A stretch of DNA of 64,000 nucleotides from Micromonospora sp. RP3T. Its GTDB lineage: Bacteria; Actinomycetota; Actinomycetes; Mycobacteriales; Micromonosporaceae. A program made the position numbers and the translations under genes. This document shows positions 1 to 8,447 of this stretch, one piece after another (the first letter of the stretch is position 1; each line of letters begins with the position of its first letter). The stretch covers positions 1 to 64,000 of the forward strand of contig NZ_PYPS01000008.1 of NCBI RefSeq assembly GCF_003027925.1. The letters run 5' to 3'. The notes beneath the pieces were generated by a model that saw nothing but the letters and a program-made list of their open reading frames with translations, did no database searches and was not told where the DNA came from.

Positions 1-2
1 CC

Positions 3-1166
3 TGGTCGTCGTCCGCCGTGTACGTCGGCGGCGGTCAGGCGTCCTACCAGGGCGTCAACTACCAGGCCAAGTGGTGGACCCAGAACGAGAACCCGGCCAC
101 GCACAGCGGCCAGTGGGACGTCTGGGCCAACCAGGGCGCCTGCGGCGGCACCACGCCGCCGACCACGTCACCCCCGACCACGACACCGCCGCCCACCACG
201 CGACCCCCGACCACCCCACTGCCCACGACCCCACCACCCACCACGCCTCCGCCGACCGGCAACGGTCAGCTGCCGAAGCACTTCCTCACCGGGTACTGGC
301 AGAACTTCGACAACCCGGCCCAGGAGATCCGGCTCCGTGACGTGCCGGCCAACTACGACCTCGTGGCGGTCGCGTTCGCCGACGCGACGAGCACACCGGG
401 CGCGGTGTCCTTCGGCATCGACGCGGGCCTGAGCGCCTCGCTCGGCGGCTACACCAACGCCGACTTCAAGAACGACGTCGCCACCCTGCACGCGCGGGGC
501 AAGAAGGTCGTCATCTCGGTCGGCGGCGAGCGCGGCACCATCTCGGTCGCCAGTTCCAGTGCCGCCACGAACTTCGCCAACTCGATCGTCGGCCTCATCG
601 GAACCTACGGGTTCGACGGCGTCGACATCGACCTGGAGAACGGCGTCAACGCGACGTACATGGCCCAGGCGCTGCGCGACATCCGCAACCGGACGAGCGC
701 CAACCTGATCATCACGATGGCGCCGCAGACGATCGACATGCAGAGCACCGGCGGCCAGTACTTCCAGCTGGCGCTGAACATCAAGGACATCCTGACCGTC
801 GTCCACACCCAGTTCTACAACTCCGGCGCGATGCTCGGCTGCGACAACACCGCCGCGTACAGCCAGGGGTCGGTCAACTTCCTCGTGGCGCTCGCCTGCA
901 TCCAGCTCGAGAACGGCCTTCGACCGGACCAGGTGTCCCTCGGGCTGCCGGCCGCGCCGAGCGCGGCCGGTGGCGGCTACGTCAACCCCTCCGTGGTCAA
1001 CCAGGCCCTCGACTGCCTCGCCCTCGGCACCAACTGCGGCTCCGTCAAGCCGCCGCGCACCTACCCCGGAATCCGTGGCGCCATGACGTGGTCGATCAAC
1101 TGGGACGTCACCAACGGCAACGGATTCGCCAACACCGTCCGCCCGCACCTCACCACCTTGCCCTGA
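3..1166 (+). CDS. GH18 chitinase with CBM5/12 chitin-binding module (5' partial)
   Basis: Secreted chitinase whose start lies upstream of the window, so the signal peptide is not seen. The visible part begins inside a CBM5/12-like module (aromatic-rich, with motifs such as YQAKWWTQNENP), followed by a Thr/Pro-rich linker and then a GH18 barrel. The GH18 catalytic signature DGVDIDLE is at about 613-638; its last Glu is the expected proton donor. It should hydrolyse chitin outside the cell. The gene stops 19 bases before the next chitinase, with no terminator between, so the two are probably co-transcribed. The module DNA at 1-150 is nearly identical to 1296-1445 in the second gene. Confidence 0.9.
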   Translation, partial: WSSSAVYVGGGQASYQGVNYQAKWWTQNENPATHSGQWDVWANQGACGGTTPPTTSPPTTTPPPTTRPPTTPLPTTPPPTTPPPTGNGQLPKHFLTGYWQNFDNPAQEIRLRDVPANYDLVAVAFADATSTPGAVSFGIDAGLSASLGGYTNADFKNDVATLHARGKKVVISVGGERGTISVASSSAATNFANSIVGLIGTYGFDGVDIDLENGVNATYMAQALRDIRNRTSANLIITMAPQTIDMQSTGGQYFQLALNIKDILTVVHTQFYNSGAMLGCDNTAAYSQGSVNFLVALACIQLENGLRPDQVSLGLPAAPSAAGGGYVNPSVVNQALDCLALGTNCGSVKPPRTYPGIRGAMTWSINWDVTNGNGFANTVRPHLTTLP

Positions 1167-1185
1167 ACCCCCGCAGGAGCGTGTC

Positions 1186-2367
1186 ATGAAACTCAGGCAG
1201 AAGATCCTGGCCCTGGCCGCCGTCACGGTCACCGCCACCGCGATCGCGATCGTCCCCATGTCCACGTCGAGCGCGGCCGTGGCCTGCTACCCGGCCTGGT
1301 CGTCGTCCGCCGTGTACGTCGGCGGCGGTCAGGCGTCCTACCAGGGCGTCAACTACCAGGCCAAGTGGTGGACCCAGAACGAGAACCCGGCCACGCACAG
1401 CGGCCAGTGGGACGTCTGGGCCAACCAGGGTGCCTGCGGCGGCGGCACCACCCCGACCACCCCGCCGCCCACCGGCCCGACCAACCCGCCGCCGGCCGGC
1501 AAGATGGCCGCGTCGCCCTACGTCTACCCCGGCTGGGGCAACCCGCCGGCGCCCTCGACCATCACCGCTCAGGGCGTCCGCGCGTTCACCGTCGCGTTCG
1601 TGCTGGCCAACGGCTGCAACCCGGTCTGGGACGGTGAGGGCGGCCTGACCGGCGGCGTCCACGAGTCCTGGATCAACCAGGCCAAGGCGGCCGGCGCGAC
1701 GATCGTCCCGTCGATCGGCGGCTGGCAGGGCAACAAGCTCGGCCCGAACTGCGCCACCCCCGAGGCCCTCGCCGGGGCGTACCAGAAGGTCATCAACACC
1801 TTCGGTCTCAAGGCCATCGACATCGACATCGAGAACTACGACGAGTTCGAGAACTACGTGGTCGCCGACCGCATCGTGAGCGCGCTGGGCATCATCAAGC
1901 GCAACAACCCGGGCGTCACCACGATCCTCACCTTCGGGACGACCACGAGTGGTCCCAACGCGCACGGCGTCCGGCTGATCAACCAGGCCCGGGCGCTGAA
2001 CGCCAACGTGGACGTCTTCACCATCATGCCGTTCGACTTCGGCGGCGGCAGCGACATGTACACCAGCACCCGCAACGCCGCGGAGGGCCTGAAGAACCAA
2101 CTGAAGTCCACGTTCGGCTGGAACGACCAGACCGCGTACGCCCACATGGGCATCTCCGGCATGAACGGTCTGTCCGACCAGCAGGAGGTCACCACACCGG
2201 AGACCTGGACGCGGATCCGTGACTATGCCAGGAGCAGCGGCCTCGCCCGATTCACCTTCTGGGCGGTGAACCGCGATCGCGGCTGCGCCGGCGGGGGCGT
2301 GGTCTCCACCTGTAGCGGCATCGCCCAGAGCGACTGGGAGTTCAGCCGCATCTCCGCCGGCTTCTAG
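1186..2367 (+). CDS. Secreted GH18 chitinase with CBM5/12 module
   Basis: A 393-residue secreted chitinase-like enzyme. Residues 1-30 form a Sec signal peptide (basic MKLRQK start, hydrophobic core, Ala-rich cleavage region). A CBM5/12 module follows (about 35-85), then a Pro/Thr/Gly linker and a GH18-type catalytic barrel. The active-site strand reads AIDIDIENYDEFE, which keeps the D-x-D-x-E core but has Lys where many GH18 enzymes have the first Asp of DGxDxDxE, so it belongs to a different GH18 subgroup from the gene before it. AGGAG at 1175-1179 sits 6 bases before the ATG. The gene is followed by a strong hairpin at 2373-2426. Confidence 0.9.
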   Translation: MKLRQKILALAAVTVTATAIAIVPMSTSSAAVACYPAWSSSAVYVGGGQASYQGVNYQAKWWTQNENPATHSGQWDVWANQGACGGGTTPTTPPPTGPTNPPPAGKMAASPYVYPGWGNPPAPSTITAQGVRAFTVAFVLANGCNPVWDGEGGLTGGVHESWINQAKAAGATIVPSIGGWQGNKLGPNCATPEALAGAYQKVINTFGLKAIDIDIENYDEFENYVVADRIVSALGIIKRNNPGVTTILTFGTTTSGPNAHGVRLINQARALNANVDVFTIMPFDFGGGSDMYTSTRNAAEGLKNQLKSTFGWNDQTAYAHMGISGMNGLSDQQEVTTPETWTRIRDYARSSGLARFTFWAVNRDRGCAGGGVVSTCSGIAQSDWEFSRISAGF

Positions 2368-2372
2368 GCCCG

Positions 2373-2426
2373 GAGGTCTCCGGTGGACGGTTCGGCGACC
2401 AGGCGGAACCCGACACCGGAGACCTC
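2373..2426 (+). terminator. Terminator hairpin after the chitinase pair
   Basis: Perfect 13-base inverted repeat, GAGGTCTCCGGTG at 2373-2385 and its complement at 2414-2426. The 28-base loop holds a nested GGTTC/GAACC pair that lengthens the helix. It begins 5 bases after the chitinase stop, has no T-tract (usual in high-GC actinomycetes), and separates the chitinases from the lanthipeptide genes. The rest of 2368-2598 shows no gene; the lanKC promoter must lie in it but I cannot place its boxes. Confidence 0.75.
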
Positions 2427-2598
2427 ACCCGCCGGTTGCGGACCCGGTAGGGGGACCACCGCCTCCGACCAGCGGCGGCACTCTTCTGGGGTATCGAAGC
2501 ATGTGACCGTGTGCCACGATCGCTGTCGAACCCCGATCAGGGTGCCGCGCAGGGCTCACGATGCTGGTGCGTGCCGTGGCTGACGTAGTGAAGGGCCG

Positions 2599-5232
2599 AT
2601 GGACAACCGGTATCAGTACTACCGCATCGCTGATCCGACTTTCTACGACCGACCCGGTGCGGACGGCGGCGCCCGGCGGGACCGCTTCGGGACGGACCTG
2701 CGGGCCGGGCCGGGGTGGAACCTGTCGACCCGGGACGGGTGGACGATGGTGACGCCGCCCCGAGGGCTCGTCGCGACGCAGGGGTGGAAGATCCACGTGT
2801 CCGCGACGCTGGACAACGCCCGACGGATTCTCGACACCGTCTGGACGTACTGCCAGCAGGCGCAACTCGCGTACAAGTTTCTCAGCACCGAACTCGATCT
2901 GACCCTGCGCAACTCGAAGTACGCGGACCGGGCGGCCAGCGGCAAGTTCATCACGATCTATCCCGAGGACACCGACGAGCTGGAGGCCGCGCTCCGCCGC
3001 CTCGGCGCGCGGCTCGACGGGGAACCCGGCCCGTACATCCTCAGCGATCTGCGGTGGGACCGGGGTCCACTGTTCGTGCGCTTCGGCGGGTTCGCGCCCC
3101 GCCGGGTCACGACGGCCGACGGCTCGCGGGTGCTCGCGGTGCGGCAGCCGGACGGCACGCTCGTGCCCGACCGGCGGGAACCCGCCTTCTCGGTGCCCGC
3201 CTGGGTCGACGTCCCGGCCTTCCTCCGGCCGGCGGTGGACGAGCGCGGCCGGCAGGAGACGCGACCCGACGAGTTCCCGTACGAGATCGAGGGTGTGCTG
3301 CACTTCTCCAACGGCGGCGGCGTCTATCGGGCCCGGGACGTCAGAACGGACCGGGTGGTCGTGCTGCGGGAGGGCAGACCGCACGCCGGCATCGACGGGC
3401 TCGGCCGGGACGCGGTGCACCGACTCGACTGCGAGGCCGACATGTTGGCCCGGCTGCGCGGGCTGCCCTGCGTCCCGGCCCTGTACGAGAAGTTCACCTG
3501 CTGGGAGCACGTGTTCCTCGCCGAGGAGTTCATCGAGGGGCGGACGCTCGGCCGCGAGTTCAGCGCGCGGTACCCACTGACCCGGGCGGGCACCGGTCCG
3601 GACGAGATCCGGGACTACGTCCGGTGGGCGCTCGACGTGCTGGGGAAGGTGGGTGACGTCCTCGCGGACCTGCACGGTCGCGGGGTCGTCTTCGGCGACC
3701 TGCATCCGCACAACGTCATGGTGCAGCCGGACGGCGCGGTCCGGCTCATCGACTTCGAGCTCGCCACCGGGGCGGACGACAGCGCCCGGCCCGCGATGGG
3801 CGCGCCCGGCTACGTCGCCGCGGACGGTCGCACCGGGGTCGCCGCGGACCGGTACGCGTTGGGGTGCCTGCAACTGTCGATGTTCCTTCCGCTGACCGCC
3901 GTGTTGCCGCTCGCGCCGGGCAAGGCCGCGCACCTCGTCACCGCGGCGACGCGGCGCTTCGACCTGCCCGCCGGGTTCGGGCCCGAGGTGCTGGCCAACC
4001 TCGACCTGACCGGGGACGACCAGGATGCGGTGTCCGCCGCGTCGCCGGACCTGGTCCCCGCTGACCTGGACACGCCGGAGGTGCCGTTCACCCGCGTCCG
4101 CGCCGCCCTGGCGACGGGCATTCTCGCCACCGCCACCCCCGGTCGGCGGGACCGGTTGTTCCCGGGGGACATCGAGCAGTTCCAGGTCGGCGGTCTCGGG
4201 CTGGCCTACGGCGCGGCGGGTGTGCTGCACGTCCTGCACCGGACGGGGGTCGGACGGTTTCCCGAGCACGAGGAGTGGCTCGTACGCCGGGCGTGGGACG
4301 AGCGGAGCGCGCTGGCGCCGGGCTTCTACGACGGTCTGCACGGCGTGTGCCACGTCCTCGACGGGCTGGGCCGGCACGAGGAGGCGTTGGCCCTGCTCGA
4401 CCGCGCGCCCCGGGCCGCCGGGCTGGATCTGCTGTCCAGTCACCTGTTCGACGGGCTCGCCGGCATCGGTCTCAACTATCTGCACTTCGCCACCACGACC
4501 GGTGACCGGCGCTGGACGACCGCCGCGCTGGACATCGCGTCGCGGCTTGACGACCGCGACGCGGGCCGGGCCGCCGCCGGCAACCGTCCGGCCGCCGGTC
4601 TCCTGCGGGGAGCCAGCGGCGTCGCGTTGTTGTCGGTCAGGTTGTTCGAGGCGACCGGTGACCGCGCCCACCTGGAGTCGGCGGAGCGCTGGTTGCGGCA
4701 CGACCTGGGCCGCTGCGTCCTGATGCCGGACGGGTCGCGTCAGGTGGACGACGGGTGGCGCGTGTTGCCGTACCTCGCCGCCGGCAGCGCCGGCATGGCG
4801 ATGGTGCTGCGGGAGTTCCTTCGGCATCGTCCGAGTGACGAGCTGGGGACGGTGCTCGGCGAGCTGACCCGCGCCGCGTGTGCCGAGTTCACGGTCCAGT
4901 CCGGCCTGTTCAACGGGCGGGCCGGGCTGCTCGCCCTGTTGCTCGGCCTGGACTCCTCCGACGTTCCCGTCGTCGCCGCGGACGGCGGCGGCATGACCGT
5001 CGCCGACCTCGTACGTCGGCACGTGGCCGCGTTCTCCTGGCACGCCGTGGCCTATCGCGGTGGTCTCGCCTTCCCGGGGGACCAGCTCGAACGGCTGTCC
5101 ACCGATCTGGCCACCGGTACGGCCGGCGTCCTCCTCGTGCTCTGGGCCGCCGCGCAGCGTGAACCTGTCCCCGTCCTGCCGTTTCTCGGCGGGACGGTGC
5201 CGCGACGAGAGCGGAGGGGGGTGATGAGATGA
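2599..5232 (+). CDS. Class III lanthipeptide synthetase (LanKC)
   Basis: An 877-residue three-domain enzyme that phosphorylates Ser/Thr of a precursor peptide, eliminates phosphate to give dehydro residues, and cyclises them with Cys. The order is an N-terminal lyase-like region (about 1-225), a Ser/Thr kinase-like domain (about 230-500) with GDLHPHNV and IDFELA as catalytic and metal-binding motifs, and a C-terminal LanC-like cyclase (about 520-870) with repeated Gly-rich motifs. The positions of the LanC zinc ligands (WCxG and CHG in other classes) read LPYLAAGSAG and LFNGRAG, with no Cys or His, which fits class III rather than class IV. A GAAGGG-like site precedes the ATG. The precursor gene overlaps its stop codon. 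Confidence 0.93.
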   Translation: MDNRYQYYRIADPTFYDRPGADGGARRDRFGTDLRAGPGWNLSTRDGWTMVTPPRGLVATQGWKIHVSATLDNARRILDTVWTYCQQAQLAYKFLSTELDLTLRNSKYADRAASGKFITIYPEDTDELEAALRRLGARLDGEPGPYILSDLRWDRGPLFVRFGGFAPRRVTTADGSRVLAVRQPDGTLVPDRREPAFSVPAWVDVPAFLRPAVDERGRQETRPDEFPYEIEGVLHFSNGGGVYRARDVRTDRVVVLREGRPHAGIDGLGRDAVHRLDCEADMLARLRGLPCVPALYEKFTCWEHVFLAEEFIEGRTLGREFSARYPLTRAGTGPDEIRDYVRWALDVLGKVGDVLADLHGRGVVFGDLHPHNVMVQPDGAVRLIDFELATGADDSARPAMGAPGYVAADGRTGVAADRYALGCLQLSMFLPLTAVLPLAPGKAAHLVTAATRRFDLPAGFGPEVLANLDLTGDDQDAVSAASPDLVPADLDTPEVPFTRVRAALATGILATATPGRRDRLFPGDIEQFQVGGLGLAYGAAGVLHVLHRTGVGRFPEHEEWLVRRAWDERSALAPGFYDGLHGVCHVLDGLGRHEEALALLDRAPRAAGLDLLSSHLFDGLAGIGLNYLHFATTTGDRRWTTAALDIASRLDDRDAGRAAAGNRPAAGLLRGASGVALLSVRLFEATGDRAHLESAERWLRHDLGRCVLMPDGSRQVDDGWRVLPYLAAGSAGMAMVLREFLRHRPSDELGTVLGELTRAACAEFTVQSGLFNGRAGLLALLLGLDSSDVPVVAADGGGMTVADLVRRHVAAFSWHAVAYRGGLAFPGDQLERLSTDLATGTAGVLLVLWAAAQREPVPVLPFLGGTVPRRERRGVMR

Positions 5233-5363
5233 ACTTTCTGTTGAACCTGCAGGGCGTCACTGTCGAGCAGGAGCCCGCGCCCGAGGCGCCCACCAGCACC
5301 TTCAGTTACTTCTACTGCCGGGACTACAGCACGTACAGCGTGTGGGTCGGCTGCGGCGACTAG
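5229..5363 (+). CDS. Class III lanthipeptide precursor peptide (two labionin motifs)
   Basis: A 44-residue peptide starting at ATG 5229, inside the stop of lanKC (ATGA overlap), with GGAGG at 5213-5217 upstream. The N-terminal leader carries LLNLQ at residues 4-8, matching the LxLQ-type recognition helix of class III leaders, followed by an acidic, Pro-rich segment. The core (about 22-44) holds Ser23-x2-Ser26-x3-Cys30 and Ser34-x2-Ser37-x4-Cys42, the Ser/Ser/Cys spacing that gives labionin or lanthionine rings. The core is rich in Tyr, Phe and Trp and ends Gly-Cys-Gly-Asp. The two-ring plan resembles labyrinthopeptins, but the residues differ. The cleavage site and actual ring type cannot be read from sequence. 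It is too short for ordinary gene calling. Confidence 0.88.
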   Translation: MNFLLNLQGVTVEQEPAPEAPTSTFSYFYCRDYSTYSVWVGCGD

Positions 5364-5393
5364 CCGCCCCGTCCGGGTCCACGCCCGGCCGAC

Positions 5394-5437
5394 CGGCTCC
5401 CGGGGACGACCGTCGCACGGCTCGCCCCCGGGAGCCG
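5394..5437 (+). terminator. Terminator hairpin after the lanthipeptide precursor
   Basis: Perfect 12-base inverted repeat CGGCTCCCGGGG (5394-5405) and CCCCGGGAGCCG (5426-5437) with a 20-base loop, 30 bases after the precursor stop. It marks the end of the lanKC-lanA transcript. The rest of 5364-5596 shows no gene. Confidence 0.75.
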
Positions 5438-5596
5438 TTGCCGTCGCTGTCGCCCGACCGCCAGTGTCCGGGCACGGACAGTGCTCGCGTTCCGGCGTCC
5501 GGGCCGGTCGATGACGGTCCGTCGACGTGCTGCCGCGACAGCACCGCTGCCCGCACCCGTGCGCCGCCGGCCCCGGGTGCCGGCGCGCGCCCCGGC

Positions 5597-6400
5597 TCAC
5601 ACCTTGCGGAAGCGCGCCTCGGTCACCGCGAACAGCCCGTACGCCGCGAACCCGGCCGCGACCACGAGCAGCAGCGCGGTGCCGTAGGGCTCGCCGGCCA
5701 GCGTCCGCAGCGCCGCGTCGAGCCCGCGCGCCCGGTCCGGCTCGTACCGCCATGCCGCCAGGACGAACAGCACCCCGGCGATCCCGTACGCCAGCCCCTT
5801 GGCCACGAACCCGGCCGTGCCGAGCCGGCGCACCAGCCGCCGGGTCGCCGCCGCCATCTCGCCGACCCGCAGGTGCTTCTCGAACCGCCCGGTGACTCCG
5901 ACGAACGCCAACCATCCCCCGAGCCCGGCCAGGACCAGGCCCGCCACGAGGACGGTGAGCCGGCCGCCGCTCGACGCGAGCAGACCCTCGGCGGTGTCCT
6001 GCTGGGTGTCGGCGCTGGACGACTTCTTGCCGCGCAGCACCTTCACCCCGCTGAACGCGAGGTAGAGGTAGAACGCGGCCCGGCCGGCGGACGCCAGCCG
6101 TTCGCTCGGCCGGCGCTCCCGGAGCATCTCCAGCACCTGCCAGAGCGCCATGGCCACCAGCCCGACGACGATCACCGCGATGAGTGCCAGGCCGAACGGC
6201 TCGTCGGCGATCTCCTGCATGGCGCCCGACTGGTCGCCGTCGGCGGCCGGCCCGCCGGAGGCCACCCGGACAATCACCCAGGCGAAGAGCAGGTGCAGGA
6301 TGCCGTAGCCGACGAAGCCGGCCCGGGTGAGACGCTCCAGCGTGGGATTGTCGGCGGCGCGGGAGACGGTGCCGCGAGCCCGCGAGGACAGCGATGACAT
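5597..6400 (-). CDS. DUF1206-type six-helix membrane protein
   Basis: A 267-residue integral membrane protein with three repeated units, each beginning with a motif like RAGFVGYGILHLLFAW, AGRAAFYLYLAFSG or GTAGFVAKGLAYGIAG, and each giving about two transmembrane helices. This three-repeat, six-helix layout is that of the DUF1206 family, common in actinobacteria and of unknown function. The start at 6400 (MSSLSSRARG) is the first in-frame Met before the first repeat. It lies between the lanthipeptide locus and the NRPS/PKS operon on the opposite strand, and nothing ties it to either; a role in export or self-protection would be speculation. Confidence 0.8.
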   Translation of the reverse strand: MSSLSSRARGTVSRAADNPTLERLTRAGFVGYGILHLLFAWVIVRVASGGPAADGDQSGAMQEIADEPFGLALIAVIVVGLVAMALWQVLEMLRERRPSERLASAGRAAFYLYLAFSGVKVLRGKKSSSADTQQDTAEGLLASSGGRLTVLVAGLVLAGLGGWLAFVGVTGRFEKHLRVGEMAAATRRLVRRLGTAGFVAKGLAYGIAGVLFVLAAWRYEPDRARGLDAALRTLAGEPYGTALLLVVAAGFAAYGLFAVTEARFRKV

Positions 6401-6492
6401 GCGCCGACATTCACCCGTAGCGGCTCCGGCGAAACGTGGGCGAGGGTGAGGCCGTTCGCGGCGGCGCACCCCGGCGGCGACGCGGTCGTGTC

Positions 6493-6498
6493 TATGCT
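6493..6498 (+). promoter_or_regulatory. Possible -10 box for the thioesterase gene (leaderless)
   Basis: TATGCT at 6493-6498 fits the actinobacterial TAnnnT -10 pattern and ends 7 bases before ATG 6506, so transcription could start at the start codon. No clear ribosome site and no good -35 box are visible. Confidence 0.35.
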
Positions 6499-6505
6499 CG
6501 TGGTC

Positions 6506-7297
6506 ATGTCCCTGGGGAGCGCGGGCGGCGCGGACCGCTGGTTCGAGTCGGCGACTCCGACGGCCGGCGGGGCCGAGGTGTTCGTCTTCCCGTACGCCGG
6601 TGGCATCGCCGCGTCGTTCACGCCCTGGCAGGAGGCGGCCCCGCCGGAGCTGTCGGTGCGGGTCGCGCAGCTGCCGGCCCGGGGGGTCCGGCTGCACGAA
6701 CCGCCCGTCGACGATCTGACCGAGCTGGTGGCGGAGCTGACGACGGCGGTCACCGAGCGGGCGTCGGGCCCGTTCCTGCTGTTCGGGCACAGCCTCGGCG
6801 CGCTGGTGGCGTTCGAGGTGACCCGGGAGCTGCGTCGCCGGGGCGGCCCCGATCCACTGGCGTTGCTGGTCAGCGGTGCCGAGGGGCCGCAGACCCGGCG
6901 GGTCGCGCGGCGCTGCCACGAGCTCGACGACACCGACCTGATCGAGGCGCTGCGCGACTTCGGGGTCACGTCGGCCGCGCTGCTGGCCGACCGGGAGCTG
7001 ATGGAGCTGATCCTGCCGGGGATCCGGGCCGACTTCGCCCTGTCCGAGCGGTACGCCTACCGTCCCGGACCGCCGCTGGAGCTGCCGGTGCACGTGCTGC
7101 TCGGCGACCGCGACGAGCACGTCGACCCGGACCGGGCGGCCGGGTGGGCGCGGGACTGCGCGGCCCCGCCGCGGGTCCACGTGTACGCCGGGGGGCACTT
7201 CTTCCTGGCCGAGCACCGGTCGGAGATCCTGGACCTGATGCGACGCATCGTCACCTGTCACACCGCTCCGGCGCATACCGCGACAAAGGACAGGTAA
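6506..7297 (+). CDS. Type II thioesterase (NRPS/PKS editing)
   Basis: A 263-residue alpha/beta hydrolase of the stand-alone thioesterase family that clears misprimed or stalled acyl groups from carrier proteins. It has the N-terminal VFVFPYAGG motif, the nucleophile elbow GHSLGAL, an Asp in LLGDRDEHV, and the catalytic His in GGHFFLAEH. The length is normal for the family. ATG 6494 is an alternative start; 6506 was chosen because a -10-like box ends just before it. It is the first gene of the plus-strand NRPS/PKS run and lies head-to-head with the DUF1206 gene. Confidence 0.9.
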   Translation: MSLGSAGGADRWFESATPTAGGAEVFVFPYAGGIAASFTPWQEAAPPELSVRVAQLPARGVRLHEPPVDDLTELVAELTTAVTERASGPFLLFGHSLGALVAFEVTRELRRRGGPDPLALLVSGAEGPQTRRVARRCHELDDTDLIEALRDFGVTSAALLADRELMELILPGIRADFALSERYAYRPGPPLELPVHVLLGDRDEHVDPDRAAGWARDCAAPPRVHVYAGGHFFLAEHRSEILDLMRRIVTCHTAPAHTATKDR

Positions 7298-7367
7298 GGA
7301 CCCACCGGTCCGCGAGGGCTTCCACGAAGCCGGCCGGCGGACATGGTGGATCGACGAGACGCGGTGC

Positions 7368-7373
7368 TAGAGT
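7368..7373 (+). promoter_or_regulatory. Possible -10 box upstream of the methyltransferase
   Basis: TAGAGT at 7368-7373 fits TAnnnT. It lies in the 142-base gap between the thioesterase and methyltransferase genes, the only sizeable gap in the operon before 33064. The -35 region is poor, so this is a weak call. A second promoter here would drive the coupled biosynthetic genes. Confidence 0.3.
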
Positions 7374-7439
7374 TCGCCATTCCTTCGTCGAGGAACGCCG
7401 CTGCCGAGGCGGCACACCGTAGCGCGCGCCGAGGTGCTG

Positions 7440-8447
7440 ATGAGCCGGCCGTACCTGCCGTCCCTGGTTCTGCGCGACTACCTGCACGCGGTGGCGGCAC
7501 TCCACCCCCACCTGCGCGGGATGCTCGACTTCGGACGGCCGGGCGCGGCCGAGGCGCTGGCCGAACTGGCCGCCACGGTGAGCGAGTTCGACACCGACTC
7601 CACCGGCCGGGGCGACTCGTACCGCCGGGCCCAGCGCGACACGCTGGTGCGCTGGACCGGGATGCGGCGCCTGCTGGAGCTGGCCACCCCGGCGGACGCC
7701 GAGCCGGTCACCCTGATCCTGGACGTGCTCGGCGGCGACGGCACGGTGGCCCGCGCCGCGAGCAGCCAGTCCGCCTGCTTCGAGTCCAAACTGTCGTTCG
7801 TCACCGGTGACGTGTCCGGCCACATGGTCGACCGGGCGCTCGCGCACGGCCTGCCCGCCGTCCGCCAGGCCGCGCACTTCCTCTTCCTGCGCGACGGCAG
7901 CGTGGACGCGGTGCTGCTGGCGTACGGCACCCACCACATCCCGGCGCACCAGCGGCCACCGGCGGTGGCGGAGGCGGCCCGGGTGGTCCGCCCCGGCGGC
8001 CGGATCGTGCTGCACGACTTCGACGAGTCCAGCCCGATGGCCGGGTTCTTCGCCGAGGTGGTGCATCCGCACGCCGCCGGCGGCCACGACTACCGGCACT
8101 TCACCCGCGCGGAGCTGGCCGGCCTGTTCGCCGACGCCGACCTGCCGGTGCGCGTCGTCGACCTGTACGACCCGCTGATCGTGCGCGCCGACACCGAGCG
8201 GGCCGCGTACGCCGGGATGCGCGACTACGTCGGCGACATGTACGGCGTCCGGGACTTCTTCGCGACGATCGGCGACGACGCGGTGTGGCGGTTGCTCACC
8301 CACCACTTCGACCACACCGGCTACCTGGCCGCGATCGGCGGTCGGGACGGCGTCCCGGCCCGGCCGGTGGTCTACCGGGCCGACGGGCAGTTCGTCGCCG
8401 AGGTGCCCCGGATGGCGATCGTCGCGACCGCGACCAGGGCGGCGTGA
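7440..8447 (+). CDS. SAM-dependent class I methyltransferase
   Basis: A 335-residue Rossmann-fold methyltransferase. The SAM-binding motif I reads ILDVLGGDGTVAR, an acidic strand and loop lie near FVTGDVSG, and the late motifs AYGTHHIPAHQR, RVVRPGGRIVLHDFDE and HDYRHFT are typical of small-molecule O- or N-methyltransferases. GAGG at 7431-7434 is well placed for ATG 7440; GTG 7434 is possible. Its stop overlaps the next NRPS start (GTGA). It probably methylates a building block or the product of this pathway; the target atom cannot be told. Confidence 0.85.
   Translation: MSRPYLPSLVLRDYLHAVAALHPHLRGMLDFGRPGAAEALAELAATVSEFDTDSTGRGDSYRRAQRDTLVRWTGMRRLLELATPADAEPVTLILDVLGGDGTVARAASSQSACFESKLSFVTGDVSGHMVDRALAHGLPAVRQAAHFLFLRDGSVDAVLLAYGTHHIPAHQRPPAVAEAARVVRPGGRIVLHDFDESSPMAGFFAEVVHPHAAGGHDYRHFTRAELAGLFADADLPVRVVDLYDPLIVRADTERAAYAGMRDYVGDMYGVRDFFATIGDDAVWRLLTHHFDHTGYLAAIGGRDGVPARPVVYRADGQFVAEVPRMAIVATATRAA

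Noticed and set aside
3..1166. First chitinase as a truncated pseudogene
   Set aside because: The missing 5' end is simply the window edge; the frame is open and the catalytic motif is intact.
2383..2583. Small open frame between the chitinase and lanKC as a second precursor peptide
   Set aside because: It starts inside the terminator hairpin, has no ribosome site and lacks a leader motif or Ser/Cys core.
4730..5000. Missing zinc ligands in the LanC-like domain as a sign of a dead cyclase
   Set aside because: Class III synthetases normally lack these Cys/His residues, so this supports the class III call.
5229..5363. Avionin/lipolanthine-type product
   Set aside because: The last Cys is followed by Gly-Asp and no LanD-type decarboxylase is seen, so a C-terminal aminovinyl-Cys ring is unlikely.
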